Below are positions 24,901-36,926 of a stretch of DNA of 64,000 nt, piece by piece (within the stretch, counting starts at the first letter, position 1; each line of letters begins with the position of its first letter). Position numbers and translations under genes: made by a program. Origin of the DNA: Mesostigma viride (lineage: Eukaryota > Streptophyta > Mesostigmatophyceae > Mesostigmatales > Mesostigmataceae); assembly GCA_009746045.1 (NCBI GenBank), contig RPFO01000406.1, positions 193,501 to 257,500 of the forward strand, written 5' to 3'. The notes beneath the pieces were generated by a model. The model was not told where the DNA came from. It was given only the letters and a program-made list of their open reading frames with translations, and ran no database searches.

Positions 24901-27900
24901 GCCGGAAGTACCTGGACCCCACATCCTCCGCGTCAATCTTGGCGCCGTGGTGAATCTTCAGCCACTTGACGAAATCCGGCATGCACAAGATTTGCTTGTC
25001 GAACAGGTCAGGTTGAGATTCGGCAAGCGCCTGGAAAGGGAACTGCCAGACCGGGACAACAACCTTGAAGTGCAAGCTGTTGTCCCGCGCATTGAGGAGA
25101 ATGCGGCCGTTCTCCTTAATGGTTTCAAGGTTTAAACGCCGCTGCCTCAAAGCCTCTGGCAAAATAAGCGCGTTGACCGTCTGGATCCGCATACTGAAAC
25201 ATCCGGTCTGCTTAAAATCGGCCGGCCGAATCCAACGCGTTTCCCTGAGAGTATTGGCCTTCCGGATGTTCTGGTCCCTGACCTCCTTGTTCGAGTCGAC
25301 CTTTTTCGAAGGCTTCCAGCTTTCAATGATAGGGTCGGTGTCCGGGTTCCCACTGCTCGTGAGCACCCCCTCCTTAAAAAGCTTGTTGAGTGACCGGAGC
25401 AGCTCAAGAAAGGGGGAGAACTCGGGCCAGTTTGGCAGGTCATCGACGTCCGCCATCCGCCTACTCGAGCAGTACTTGAGCATATCCTTCACCAGCGCGA
25501 ACACGGCGTCATGACCAGGTAACTTCTTCTCCACCGTGGCGTCTTCGTCCCCCCCGTCATCCTGAAGTAAAAAATCGAAAAGGACCGCAGGATTTGCTCA
25601 AGTCAGTAATATTTAGGCCGACCACGACATCCTGTTCAGGGACGAACAAAGTTCTGTTGGAATAATACCTTACTGACACTAAACACCAAGTCCCGCAGCC
25701 AGTCAGCGTCTACCCGCAGCGAGAGGTCTAAATTTTCACAACAATCGTACCTGTCCAGTTTTCTGCTGCTTCTTGGCCTCCTTAGCCTTCTCCTTCTCCG
25801 CCTTCTTCGCCTCCTTCTCCGCCGCCTTCGCCTCCGCGTTCTTCTTTTTGGCCTTTGCCACCGCATTCAGCGCCCTTTTTCCCTCAGCGGCCCGACGACG
25901 AAAATCAGCCTTCATGAATTTCTCGATCTTGTCAACCTTTGCCTCTGAGTACTCCTTAGGCTGCCACTTGAAATTCTTGGTGGCTTTCGACTTCACCAGA
26001 TTTACAAATTCATATGCCAATTCATCTTAAAGGTAGCGGCACCCAACACCTCCGTATCGAAATCGGCATCGACTTCCGCCTCAAGTCGTGTCAGGTACTT
26101 GCGAAACTCGGACCCCGCAGGTCCCTCCGAATCGACGCCATCGGGCGGAGACTTAAGCATGATCAGGCCAACAGCAATAATATGATCCTTCGCAACCTTC
26201 TTGCGGGAATCCAGCTTTTCCCTTTCATGCTCAGTCAATTCGGGCTTCGCCGCCTTCCCCCCCGCAGTACCCCCAGCGACAGCCCCCGCCTGCATGACAA
26301 AAAAAAACGAACAAGAAGGGACTTGACCTCAGTTCGATTGTTGCACCATCGTCTCTCTGCGGAGATACCCCTCAGCACGAAAAAAATCACACGAACTCGC
26401 GGCGGATGAACGTACCTGCACAGCCACTTCTCCCTCAGCGTCTCCCCATCCTCATCTCCTCCAGCGTTTTCTTCCTCTCCGCTGCAGCGCCTGCTGAGGC
26501 CAAACCCCCCACCTGTCAACACCGAATACGACAGCTCATTGGAAATCAAAATTAGTCGACATTTGTATATTTCGCATAATGCGCTCACTAAAACTTCAGG
26601 CGAAATGCAGACATCCGGATATCGTTTAATGCTTACCATTTCCATCTCGAGTCCAGACCAAATACCAGCACTGTCAACAGCCATCGCCGCAGCCGCCCCC
26701 TGAAAAAAGACAACAGATTGGTTGGGGGCACCGTTGAAATTAGCCGAAGATGTCAGTCTCAATAAAAGGGTGAGGGTCTACCTGCAGCTAGACCCCATGT
26801 AAGATGCTCGTGGAAACTCGACGGACAAGCACCCACCTTATCAACCAAGTCTGACAAATTCGTTACATCCTCCGATACGTCCCCTGGCATGGAGCCCCCC
26901 TGCATGATATGACAGGACAAACCATGAAGGTTGGTCAGCATATAGAGCCCTATTCAGGGAATGGAAACAAACCAAATCGATAAACGATATCGGCAAGTTA
27001 ACGTACCGAAACGTAGAACTTCCACCTCCTCAAAATCTTCCCCAAAGGCCATATCGGCACTTGATGGGCTCTCTCCTTTTCCAGATGCCGCCTCAATTCC
27101 GCCTCGAAGAACAACTCGAGGGACTGCCAATGGCCTCCCGCCTCTAAATCAGACCACTCCGTGTCTAACTTCTTTCGGATACTCTGGAGACAATCAACCA
27201 ACGAGATTTGATCCAACCATTCCTGGACGACTTCCCGGTGTGGCTTATATGTCTGAATAACATGGAAGTCCCCGGTGCCGGAAACTTTGGATCACCTGTC
27301 CAGCCCAATCCAAAAATAAAGCGACCGCTTCCCGCGAAAGGCTGGCGTCCGGGCTGACAAGAAAGTCAGTCCGCCACTTAACAAAAGATTGCAGTAAGTG
27401 GTCTCTTGCCATGTCCAAATGCGCGATCACTTCTTGTGCGCGCACCTCCAATCCTCCTACGTCATTCATTCTTCCCGGCACAATTACGATAAAGTCACTG
27501 TTGGACATGTCAACAAATCCTTTCCTGACAATATCAAACACTTCATCTTCCGACAGTGAAGCCCTCGAATCCGCTTTCATATCTCCAGTCATGAGTTTAA
27601 AGAGCTGATGCAACGCAGTGATTTTCAAGGTTTCCATATAGGAAGCCTCGATACATGTGACGCCAATGTGGACCTCGAACTTTTCAACCTCATCAAAGAG
27701 CGTCGACCATATTAAAGCACGACGGGGAAAGTAACGTCCGACATCCTCCTTCAGATTAAGGATGCACGACTGCGCGATCTTCAAAACCTCATAAATGTCG
27801 TCACCAACGACCCTCTTCCCATGAATGGCTCGCTGTGTGGCTTCGAACAAAGCAAGCTGGCCGCAGCGGTCGTTCTTCCAAATTACGTTCTGAAACTGGA

Positions 27901-29514
27901 GGACACTCGGGTTGGCGACGACACCGGACTTCTCTGCAAACGCTATCTCGGCCGAAAGAAAGCGGATCAAGCCGATCAAGCCCTTTTCGGCTTTACGACT
28001 CGCCCCAGACTCAGACTCAGCCTGAGCCAGGTACTGTTTCAGAATGGCCACCGTGTCGGGCTGCAGACAACAAGAGTAAAAAAAAGGCCACACATCGTCG
28101 TCGTCAACAACCTTAACTCCTAGGTCAACGTCTCTCCGCAGCTAGACCCTTACGATCAATGTATGACATAAAATCCCACCCTTTCTACGATACACACACG
28201 CCGTTCAAAAGCCATCTGAAAAATGTACTTCTCACATTAATAAACATACCTGATAATCGACTGAAAATCCTTCGGGAGCCCACCCCTTCTTCACGTTCTC
28301 GTCCTTCTCCCCCTCAACCGCCTTCGCAGCCTCCTCCTCCTTCCTCGCAGCCTCCTCCTCCATCTTCCTCGCGGCCTCGTCCGCCTTCATCCTCTCCTGT
28401 CGCATCTGCAAAAAAACAGCGGCCTCCTCCGCAAGAGTGTCCTTCGCTGCCGCCTCCGTCTTCTTCTTCGCCTCCTCCTTCTGCTTCGCCACCAGGATCC
28501 TGTGCTCCTTCTCCTGGGCAGCCTTTTTCTCCTTGTACTCCCTCTCCTCCTCCTCCCTCTCCGCCTTCTCCAGCCTCTCCTTCTCCTCCCTCTCCACCCT
28601 CTCCCTCTCCGCCTTCTCGATGGCCTCCCTCTCCGCCTTCTCCTTCTCCTTGTCCTTCTTGTCGAGAGCCGCGTAGTCGTCAGCAAAGCTTGCGGCCTTT
28701 GCTAACAAATCGGACAACCGCTGCCGACGCGACTCCCGAACCGGCGAGTCCGGGTCTTCAGGCCTCCCGTTAGTCTTATCGCGCTCGTCCTCCTCAACAA
28801 GCTCATTGATAGACTTCCTCAGCTTCCTGAGCTCTTTGGTGCGGTCGTCTTCCTCTACCCACTCGGTCGCAGGCTTACGCTTAGAACTGGAATGCTTGGG
28901 GGACGGCGAGCGGGACGCAGAAGCGGGGGACTTGGGTGGCGGCGAGCGGGACGCAGAAGCGGGGGACTTGGGTGGCGGCGAGCGGGACGCAGAAGCGGGG
29001 GACTTGGGTGGCGGCGAGCGGGACTTGGGGAAGGAGAGCGGGACGGCGAGCGGGACGCAGTTGCGGGGGTCTTGGTTGACGGCGAGGGGGACTTGCGAGA
29101 AGGAGAGCGGGACGCGGTAGCGGGGGGAACTTTGGGCGGAAAGGGGGACTTGCGGTTCGGCGAACGGGTCGCAGTTGCGGGGGACTTGTGGGACTTGCGG
29201 GGCGGCGAGCGGGACGCAGTAGCTCCGGCCGACTTGGGGGGCGGCGATGGAGACTTACGGGGCGGAGAGCGGGACGGAGCGCGAGACGCAGCAGCGAGAG
29301 AGTTGGGGGGTAAAATTCTGTCCAACTCGCTGGGGGGCAAGGGGGACTTGGAGGGCGATGGGGACTCGGTGAGGGGGGACCTCGCCAGAGCATTTACGGG
29401 ACCGACCGGCAACCGAGGAAACCCCTCTGTTGCCGTTCGGTCCGGCGAGGTGTTCGACGTCATCTTGGGTGAAACGGGAGTGGCCTTGACAGAATCGGAA
29501 TAGGAGGACGACAT
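21954..29514 (-). CDS. Large SR-rich multi-exon gene of the giant transposon, 5' and middle part
   Basis: I recognise no family. The ATG at 29514 directly follows a TTCTGCAG acceptor, so an upstream untranslated exon is likely. Exons on the minus strand: 29514-28250, 28060-27007, 26899-26837, 26699-26637, about 26500-26416, 26289-25751, 25561-24398, and 24142 to the insertion at 21954, continuing at 1908. Donors are GTATGT, GTACGT, GTGGGT, GTAAGC or GTACGA; acceptors end in CAG. Most junctions are phase 0. The first 210 residues are SRSPPRKSP-type repeats, as in nuclear SR proteins. A long Lys/Glu coiled coil and several hydrophobic-core regions follow, then acid- and lysine-rich tails. The frame slips by one base near 29040, 27290, 26020, 23395, 23305 and 22010, several at base runs. 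That suggests assembly errors or early decay. With 907-1908 it totals about 2,000 codons. Nuclear location is inferred. Confidence 0.65.
24200..24377. repeat. Three copies of the 22-bp palindrome in an intron
   Basis: Copies lie at 24200-24221, 24286-24307 and 24356-24377, inside the 255-bp intron 24143-24397 of the large minus gene. Form: GGGTCT-N2-CTGCAG-N2-AGACCC with few deviations. Spacing is 70-86 bp. Confidence 0.9.
25706..25727. repeat. 22-bp palindrome, degenerate copy in an intron
   Basis: It lies in the intron 25562-25750 of the large minus gene. The outer bases have drifted, while the core ccgcagcgag is recognisable. Confidence 0.6.
26774..26795. repeat. 22-bp palindrome in an intron
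   Basis: It is a well-kept copy (gggtctacctgcag then ctagaccc) in the intron between the two 63-bp exons 26837-26899 and 26637-26699. Confidence 0.85.
28128..28149. repeat. 22-bp palindrome in an intron
   Basis: This slightly degenerate copy sits in the intron 28061-28249 of the large minus gene. Confidence 0.75.
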
Positions 29515-29553
29515 CTGCAGAACAATATTAAAAAAGCAAGTTTCACAAATGTC

Positions 29554-31521
29554 ATTCATGTCCCACGTAGCTCCCACAAAAACCAGCATCTTCATTAAAA
29601 CAATAAGTGGAAGCATACATGTGACACTAATTGACATGCCCGGAGGCACGCCGTTCAAGGCCCTTCATGAAGTACGTTGCCCTAGAGGCAACCAAGACAC
29701 GGGTGGGTGGGTGGGGAGCAAAGAAAGAGGCCGACAAAACCAGCCAGAGCGGCTTTTAGTCGCAAAACCTCCCTTATCCCTAGCTAACTGACGTCATTAA
29801 ACCCTTATGTTTAGTGGATGCTAGTAAGACGCTAACCGTACAGACCGGGGGTAGAATATCCCGAATCTGCACGGCTAGTATTAAATAATGCGTAGGTTGT
29901 TCTTTTCAGGGGCACTGCACCTCACGCCCCGTTCCGCCCGGGTATAATCAACCCAAGCGCGGAACGCACATTTTATTTAATTCATTTTTCAACCATGCAC
30001 TATATTGCATCTACTAATCACAAAAGCTCTAGCCAAACAGCTACGAGTAAACACTACGACCTATAAGCCGCTCATCCAGCGGCCTCTTGTTCCCGCATTC
30101 ACGTATAGAAGAAACTCCGTTCAAAGAACCCCGATTCATGTCCCACGTAGCTCCCACAAAAACCAGCATCTTCATTAAAACAATAAGTGGAAGCATACAT
30201 GTGACACTAATTGACATGCCCGGAGGCACGCCGTTCAAGGCCCTTCATGAAGTACGTTGCCCAATCACCCCCGCCCTGGCTTTCCCTTGAAGCCGCACTC
30301 CACCTTGCTCGTTGTCACAAGTGACCGCCCTGCCGCAAAACGGGAGCCCCCCCACATCGGGAGGCGTGTGCCCGGCGGCTGTGGATGCATGGCCAGGCCC
30401 AAAAAGGCCCAGCGCATTTGCACTGCGATTGCGCACGGCCAGCCTATCATGACCCCTCTCGGGGCCCCGAGTCGGTACCGCTATGGCCGTCTCCCCATAG
30501 ACCCGGGGTGCTTCGAGAAAAAACGTGGACCTAGCCCAGGCCCCGCCAGCCCGGACGCCCGAGGCCACAGCCCCAGGCACCTGGCTGAACGAGAGTCCGT
30601 TCAGCCAAGACCGCATTCCCCCCGAGGTTTCTATGCGTGGGGAAAAAATTTCTAGCTTAGGCGCTTTTCCCATCGCCGTCCCCAGCCCCAACCACCCCCC
30701 CTCGGCGGAAGGCAATTGCAAAGTTTGCTGGCCAGCAGCAATTTCCGAAGAAAAAGCCGCAGGCCGCGGACCGAGACACGGGTCGCCAGTGCCAGCCATC
30801 CGGCTCCAACCCGGGGTGCAAGCATCCCCAGGTACGGAGCACCAGCTCGCGCACTGGGCCGACCAAGCGACAGTTGAGCACCTGTCACGGCATCCGGCCC
30901 ACCAAAGACCCCAAGCTGGGGAAAAGGTGCGGACCGGAGGTAATCATTTTCTTTTCTTTTAGTTAACCGAGCGAGGAACTACGCCTGGCCGGTTAACAAC
31001 TGGAAGTCTCACCACTGGCCAAGTGGCCAGTGCAACCAGTGCTTTTGGGATTTTGCTCCGCAGCACCCATAGCTGCGGCTGCCGCCGCAACGACAACGAG
31101 CAAAGAAAGAGGCCGACAAAACCAGCCAGAGCGGCTTTTAGTCGCAAAACCTCCCTTATCCCTAGCTAACTGACGTCATTAAACCCTTATGTTTAGTGGA
31201 TGCTAGTAAGACGCTAACCGTACAGACCGGGGGTAGAATATCCCGAATCTGCACGGCTAGTATTAAATAATGCGTAGGTTGTTCTTTTCAGGGGCACTGC
31301 ACCTCACGCCCCGTTCCGCCCGGGTATAATCAACCCAAGCGCGGAACGCACATTTTATTTAATTCATTTTTCAACCATGCACTATATTGCATCTACTAAT
31401 CACAAAAGCTCTAGCCAAACAGCTACGAGTAAACACTACGACCTATAAGCCGCTCATCCAGCGGCCTCTTGTTCCCGCATTCACGTATAGAAGAAACTCC
31501 GTTCAAAGAACCCCGATTCAT
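29554..31521 (-). mobile_element. Non-autonomous split-direct-repeat element (DIRS/PAT type), 1,968 bp
   Basis: Two direct repeats are interleaved: a 424-bp repeat (29716-30139 and 31098-31521) and a 129-bp repeat (29554-29682 and 30134-30262). On the minus strand the order is A1 (31521-31098), an 835-bp core, B1, A2, a 33-bp spacer, B2. This is the A1-core-B1-A2-B2 layout of the DIRS-like element at 36475-41865, whose A2-B2 spacer is also 33 bp and also begins CCCACCC. B1 and A2 overlap by a few bases in both. The core encodes no RT or recombinase, so the element would depend on a partner for movement. It lies just upstream of the first ATG of the large minus gene. Confidence 0.8.
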
Positions 31522-31553
31522 AATCTGAATCGCCGGCAGAAAAACGATGGGGA

Positions 31554-32016
31554 GGGTCTTTCTGCAGCTAGACCCTTTCGTGGATTCTAAAAGGGACATT
31601 CACTTTAATGCAAAACTTTGGCGTCTCGCTGCAGCGAGACCCTCACGTCAAGCAAAAACAAATCATTTTTAGGGTGAGCGAAAAAAAGCAACCTCCCATC
31701 ATGCAAACATAAAAAGTATACATTCCTGAGGGTCTCGCTGCAGCGAGACCCTAACGTCAAACAAAAACAAATCATTTTTAGGGTGAGCGAAGAAAGCCCC
31801 CTCCCATCTTGCAAACATTAAAAGTCGACATTCGTAGGGGTCTCGCTGCAGCGAGACCCTAACACCGATACAAAAACAAATCATTTTAAGGGTGAGAAAA
31901 GAAAGACCCCCCATCATGAAAACATGAAAAATTGACATTCCTTGGGGTCTCGCTGCAGCGAGACCCTTACGTCAATACAAAAACAAAATTCCGAGGGTCT
32001 ACCCGCAGCGAGACCC
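31554..32016. repeat. Cluster of six 22-bp palindromes between the two divergent genes
   Basis: Copies lie at 31554-31575, 31621-31642, 31730-31751, 31838-31859, 31945-31966 and 31995-32016. Four of them sit about 108 bp apart in a degenerate tandem array whose units share acaaaaacaaatcattttagggtgag-like text (in parts). The best copies are perfect palindromes centred on CTGCAG. Confidence 0.9.
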
Positions 32017-32075
32017 TTACGTCCATGCGTGAATTCTATCACAACAATGAAAAACAGTGCACAACAAAATTTTTT

Positions 32076-35000
32076 TCATGCCAGCACCCCCCCACATTTA
32101 ATTATTCATGCCATCACCCCCCCACATTTAATTATTCATGCCAGCATCCCCCCACAAGCATTTATTCATGCCTGCAACCCCCCACATTTATTTATTCATG
32201 CCAGCAACCCCCCACATTTAATTATTCATGCCATATCACCCCCCACATTTAATTATTCATGCCAGCAACCCCCCACATTTATTTATTCATGCCAGCAACC
32301 CCCCACATTCATTTATTCATGCCAGCAACCCCCCACATGCATTTATACGTAGCAGCACCCCCCACATTTAATAATTCATGCCTGCAACCCCCCACATTTA
32401 ATTATTCATGCCAGCACCCCCCAACATTTATTTATTCATGCCAGCAACCCCCCACAAGCATTTATTCATGCCAGCAACCCCCCACATGCATTTATACGTA
32501 GCAGCACCCCCCACATTTAATTATTCATGCCATCACCCCCCCACATTCATTTATTCATGCCAGCACCCCCCACATTTATTTATTCATGCCAGCAACCCCC
32601 ACATGCATTTATACGTAGCAGCACCCCCCACATTTAATTATTCATGCCAGCAACCCCCCACATTCATTTATTCATGCCAGCATCCCCCACATTTAATTAT
32701 TCATGCCAGCAACCCCCACATTTAATTATTCATGCCATCACCCCCCACATGTATTGATACGTAGCAGCACCCGGCCCCACATTGAATAATTCATGCCATC
32801 ACCCCCCCACATTTAATTATTCATGCCAGCACCCCCCACATTTATTTATTCATGCCAGCAACCCCCCACATGCATTTATACGTAGCAGCACCCCCTCACA
32901 TTTATTTTTTCATGCCAGCACCCCCCCACATTTATTTATTCATGCCAGCACCCCCCCACATTTATTTATTCATGCCAGCAACCCCCCACATTTATTAATT
33001 CATGCCAGCAACCCCCCACATGCATTTATACGTAGCAGCACCCCCCACATTTATTTATTCATGCCAGCACCCCCCCACATTTAATTATTCATGCCAGCAA
33101 CCCCCCACATTTATTTATTCATGCCAGCAACCCCCCACATTTAATTTATTCATGCCAGCAACCCCCCACATGCATTTATACGTAGCAGCACCCCCCCACA
33201 TGCATTTATTCATGCCATCACCCCCCCACATGTATTTATTCATGCCAGCACCCCCCCCACATTTAATTATTCATGCCATCACGCCACCACATTTATTTAT
33301 ACGTAGCAGCACCCCCCCACATTTAATTATTCATGCCAGCACCCCCCACATTTAATAATTCATGCCATCACCCCCCCACATTTATTTATTCATGCCAGCA
33401 CCCCCCCACATTTAATTATTCATGCCAGCACCCCCCCACATGCATTTATACGTAGCAGCACCCCCCCACATTTATTTATTCATGCCAGCACCCCCCCACA
33501 TTTATGTACTCATGCCAGCACCCCCCCACATTGAATAATTCATGCCAGCACCCCCCCACATTTAATTATTCATGCCAGCACCCCCCCACATTTATTTATT
33601 CATGCCAGCACCCCCCCACAAGCATTTATTCATGCCAGCACCCCCCCACATGCATTTATTCATGCCAGCACCCCCCCACATTGAATAATTCATGCCATCA
33701 CCCCCCCCACATTTATTCATTCATACCAGCACCCCCCCACATTTAATTATTCATGCCAGCACCCCCCCCACATTTATTTATACGTAGCAGCACCCCCCCA
33801 CATTTAATTATTCATGCCAGCAACCCCCCACATTTAATTATTCATGCCAGCACCCCCCACATTTATGTACTCATGCCAGCACCCCCCCACATGCATTTAT
33901 TCATGCCAGCACCCCCCCACATTTAATTATTCATGCCATCACCCCCCACATTTAATTATTCATACCAGCACCCCCCCACATTTAATTATTCATGCCAGCA
34001 CCCCCCCACATTTATTTATTCATGCCAGCACCCCCCCACATTTAATTATTCATGCCAGCAACCCCCCACATTTAATTATTCATGCCAGCACCCCCCCACA
34101 AGCATTTATTCATGCCAGCACCCCCCACATGCATTTATTCATGCCAGCACCCCCCCACATTGAATAATTCATGCCATCACCCCCCCACATTTAATTATTC
34201 ATACCAGCACCCCCCCACATTTAATTATTCATGCCAGCACCCCCCCCACATTTATTTATTCATGCCAGCACCCCCCCACATTTAATTATTCATGCCAGCA
34301 ACCCCCCACATTTAATTATTCATGCCAGCACCCCCCCACATGTATTTATTCATGCCAGCACCCCCCCACATGCATTTATTCATGCCAGCACCCCCCCACA
34401 TTGAATAATTCATGCCATCACCCCCCCACATTTAATTATTCATGCCAGCACCCCCGCACATTTAATTATTCATGCCAGCACCCCCCCACATTTATTCATT
34501 CATGCCAGCACCCCCCCACATTTATTTATTCATGCCAGCAACCCCCCACATTCATTTATTCATGCCAGCACCCCCCCACATGCATTTATACGTAGCATCC
34601 CCCCCCCCCAAGCCTGTGGGGGCTCCGCGTGTGACCAAGTATGGCATTCATAGCGATTCGGGCCGCGGTGCCCACACCCCTGTAACTAGGACCTAGATAG
34701 CTTATACCATCCATTCCATCCCATGTTCCCCTCCCACTGAGGACTTATGCTCACGTGACGCAGTCACGTGTCTATTAATTAATTAATTAATCCCCCCCCC
34801 ACATGTATTTATACGTAGCAGCAACCCCCCACATTTTTTTATGCATGCCAGCACCCCCCCACATTTATTTATTCATGCCAGCAACCCCCCACATGCATTT
34901 ATACGTAGCAGCACCCCCCCACATTTATTTATTCATGCCAGCAACCCCCCACATTTATTTATTCATGCCAGCAACCCCCCACATGCATTTATACGTAGCA

Positions 35001-35284
35001 GCACCCCCCCACATTTATTTATACGTAGCAGCAACCCCCCACATGTCCCACATGTATTGATACGTAGCAGCACCCCCCCACATGTATTGATACGTAGCAG
35101 CACCCCCCCACATGTATTGATACGTAGCAGCACCCCCCACATGTATTGATACGTAGCAGCACCCCCCACATGTATTGATACGTAGCAGCACCCCCCCACA
35201 TTTATTTATTCATGCCAGCAACCCCCCACATTTATTTATTCATGCCAGCAACCCCCCACATGTATTTATTGCCAGCACCCCACC
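32076..35284. repeat. Minisatellite, about 30-bp unit, roughly 100 copies
   Basis: The unit is approximately catttatttattcatgccagc followed by accccccca. Two unit classes alternate irregularly: one with tattcatgcca and one with tatacgtagca. A higher-order period of 240 bp (eight units) is visible, for example from the rare variant cataccagc at 33961 and again at 34201. Unrelated DNA interrupts the array at about 34607-34796. The unit lacks stops on the plus strand, so long open frames are artefacts. It lies in the intergenic region of the giant transposon. Confidence 0.93.
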
Positions 35285-36474
35285 ACGAAGCAGCCAGGGA
35301 TAAAGAGCCCATATTCGTTGCACATTTACCTGCACGCATAAAGGAAGGGGGAAAAACAGCACCGATTAGAGCGTGAGCACCGATTAGACTGAACGCGGCA
35401 AATGCAGTATGTGCACATCTACACCTATAACCTAACCAGACCAAAGGCATAGCAAACATTGAAAGGGTGACCCAAGTGAAAGCCTAGCACCACCATGATC
35501 GACATGTGCGAGACCAAGAAACGCTCCATGGCAACTAGACTAAAGGGATGGATGCCAGATGTGGATTAGGATCGGCTTAGCTGACTCTACTGAGATGTCT
35601 GCAGGGTTTAGCTAGCAACGAAAAGAAGGAGCCCAGAGAGATTTATCACTCTTGCTGCAACGTAGAGTTTCTTGCGATGGCAGCAAGGACATGTCTTCGC
35701 CCAGCTGGCTAACTGTGTCGTCGGCGTGCATGCGCTGTTTAGTTGCCGTTTTTGATAGAACAATTTTAGTCAGCCTACCATCCAGGATGCGGCAAAAGCT
35801 CACCTTTTTTTCGTTGTGCGGCGAAAGCAGACCGATTTCCTTGTAAACTTCCGGCACCAGGCAGGTATCAACGTAGGATTTTATAATCCAGCAGGTAGCA
35901 TGCAAACGTCGAAACGATATGGCAGCTCGTATCAGCTATGGGGTCTCTCTGCGGCTGCGCTTCTTTTTCGATGGGCGATGGGACGGTCGCAATTCGCAAA
36001 CCGGACGCGGCGTCACAGGGCTGAACGGTATTGAAAAAATTGGAAACGTGGCATCCTCGTTCCTCTCCACGGAACTGAAAACTGGAAGCGCGGCGCTGGT
36101 GCAAAAGCTCGATCCCATCTTTTGGAACCAAGCTAGCGGATTGGACGACATCCAATATGCCGTCACCCGTGCTTGTGGCCGCAGGTATAAAAAGAGACGA
36201 CCTCCAGCCCATTTACCTGGGAACATTCGGATGTTTGGCTGACATCGTTACCATGCAGAAATGTACAATGAGGTTCTGGGTTCGATTCCTGGTGTGGTCA
36301 TGGTAATAAATTTTTTTCTGCACATCTACTGAAATCAGTCATAGCACCAAACGGTCACGCTGCAGCGAGACGCTATAGCCCTGGAGGCCGCTGATAAACC
36401 TGACATCCGGTATGTCTTACTATCATAGATTGCCGAACTATATAATAATAATAGTCTATACCACTTTTTCTTGT
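35285..36474. other. Intergenic DNA of the giant transposon, no supported gene
   Basis: Short frames occur (for example 35919-36242 on the plus strand), but none shows family similarity. A tRNA-like stretch with a B-box (ggttcgattcc) lies near 36241-36304, and a degenerate 22-bp palindrome lies at 36352-36373. An upstream exon of the transposase gene could hide here. Confidence 0.5.
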
Positions 36475-36926
36475 AATCGGGGTTCTCTGAACATAGTTTC
36501 TTTATAGTGATACGGAAGGGGAGCCGCTGATGCTAGGTGAAATAGAGCTGGGTGATGTGATCGTAATAAGGTTGATTAGGCTTCTAGTGTACGAGTATTA
36601 CGGAAGATATGGCCTAATTGTTGCGGCCCATACCTTGACGGTGTGCTGAGTACCTTGACGACGGATTTTTGCGTCTAGGTTCTCCTAGCAGATCTGTGAT
36701 TGCGGACGGGTTTGCAACAGGCAATATCTGAAGTAAAACTTGACGGCTAAAACTGTTTAGAGGCCGTTGCCGGATCTGGCCGTTGGTAGAGAGCCGTTGG
36801 CCTTGAAACACGATAAAAGCTTGCTCACCTAGCTCATGGCGGTCTCTTTTGTTTTAACGAAGGCGGCGACAGGGGTCAGGGGCAGCGTAGCTGACGCCCA
36901 GAATTCCTTTCTGCAAAGCGGCTGGG

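Noticed and set aside
30245-30799. 184-codon frame in the core of the split-direct-repeat element
   Set aside because: It runs into the direct repeat, has no recognisable domain, and an open frame also exists on the opposite strand.
32076-35284. Long open frames on the plus strand (FIHASTPPHL-type repeats) and a CRISPR-like look
   Set aside because: The frames exist in all three phases because the 30-bp unit lacks stops. There are no unique spacers between repeats, so it is a minisatellite.
35919-36242. 107-codon frame as a gene
   Set aside because: It contains a degenerate palindrome-like stretch and no family signal. It could be part of an upstream exon, but that is not supported.
36241-36304. 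tRNA gene on the plus strand
   Set aside because: The T arm is fair, but the acceptor stem has several mismatches and no anticodon arm is clear.
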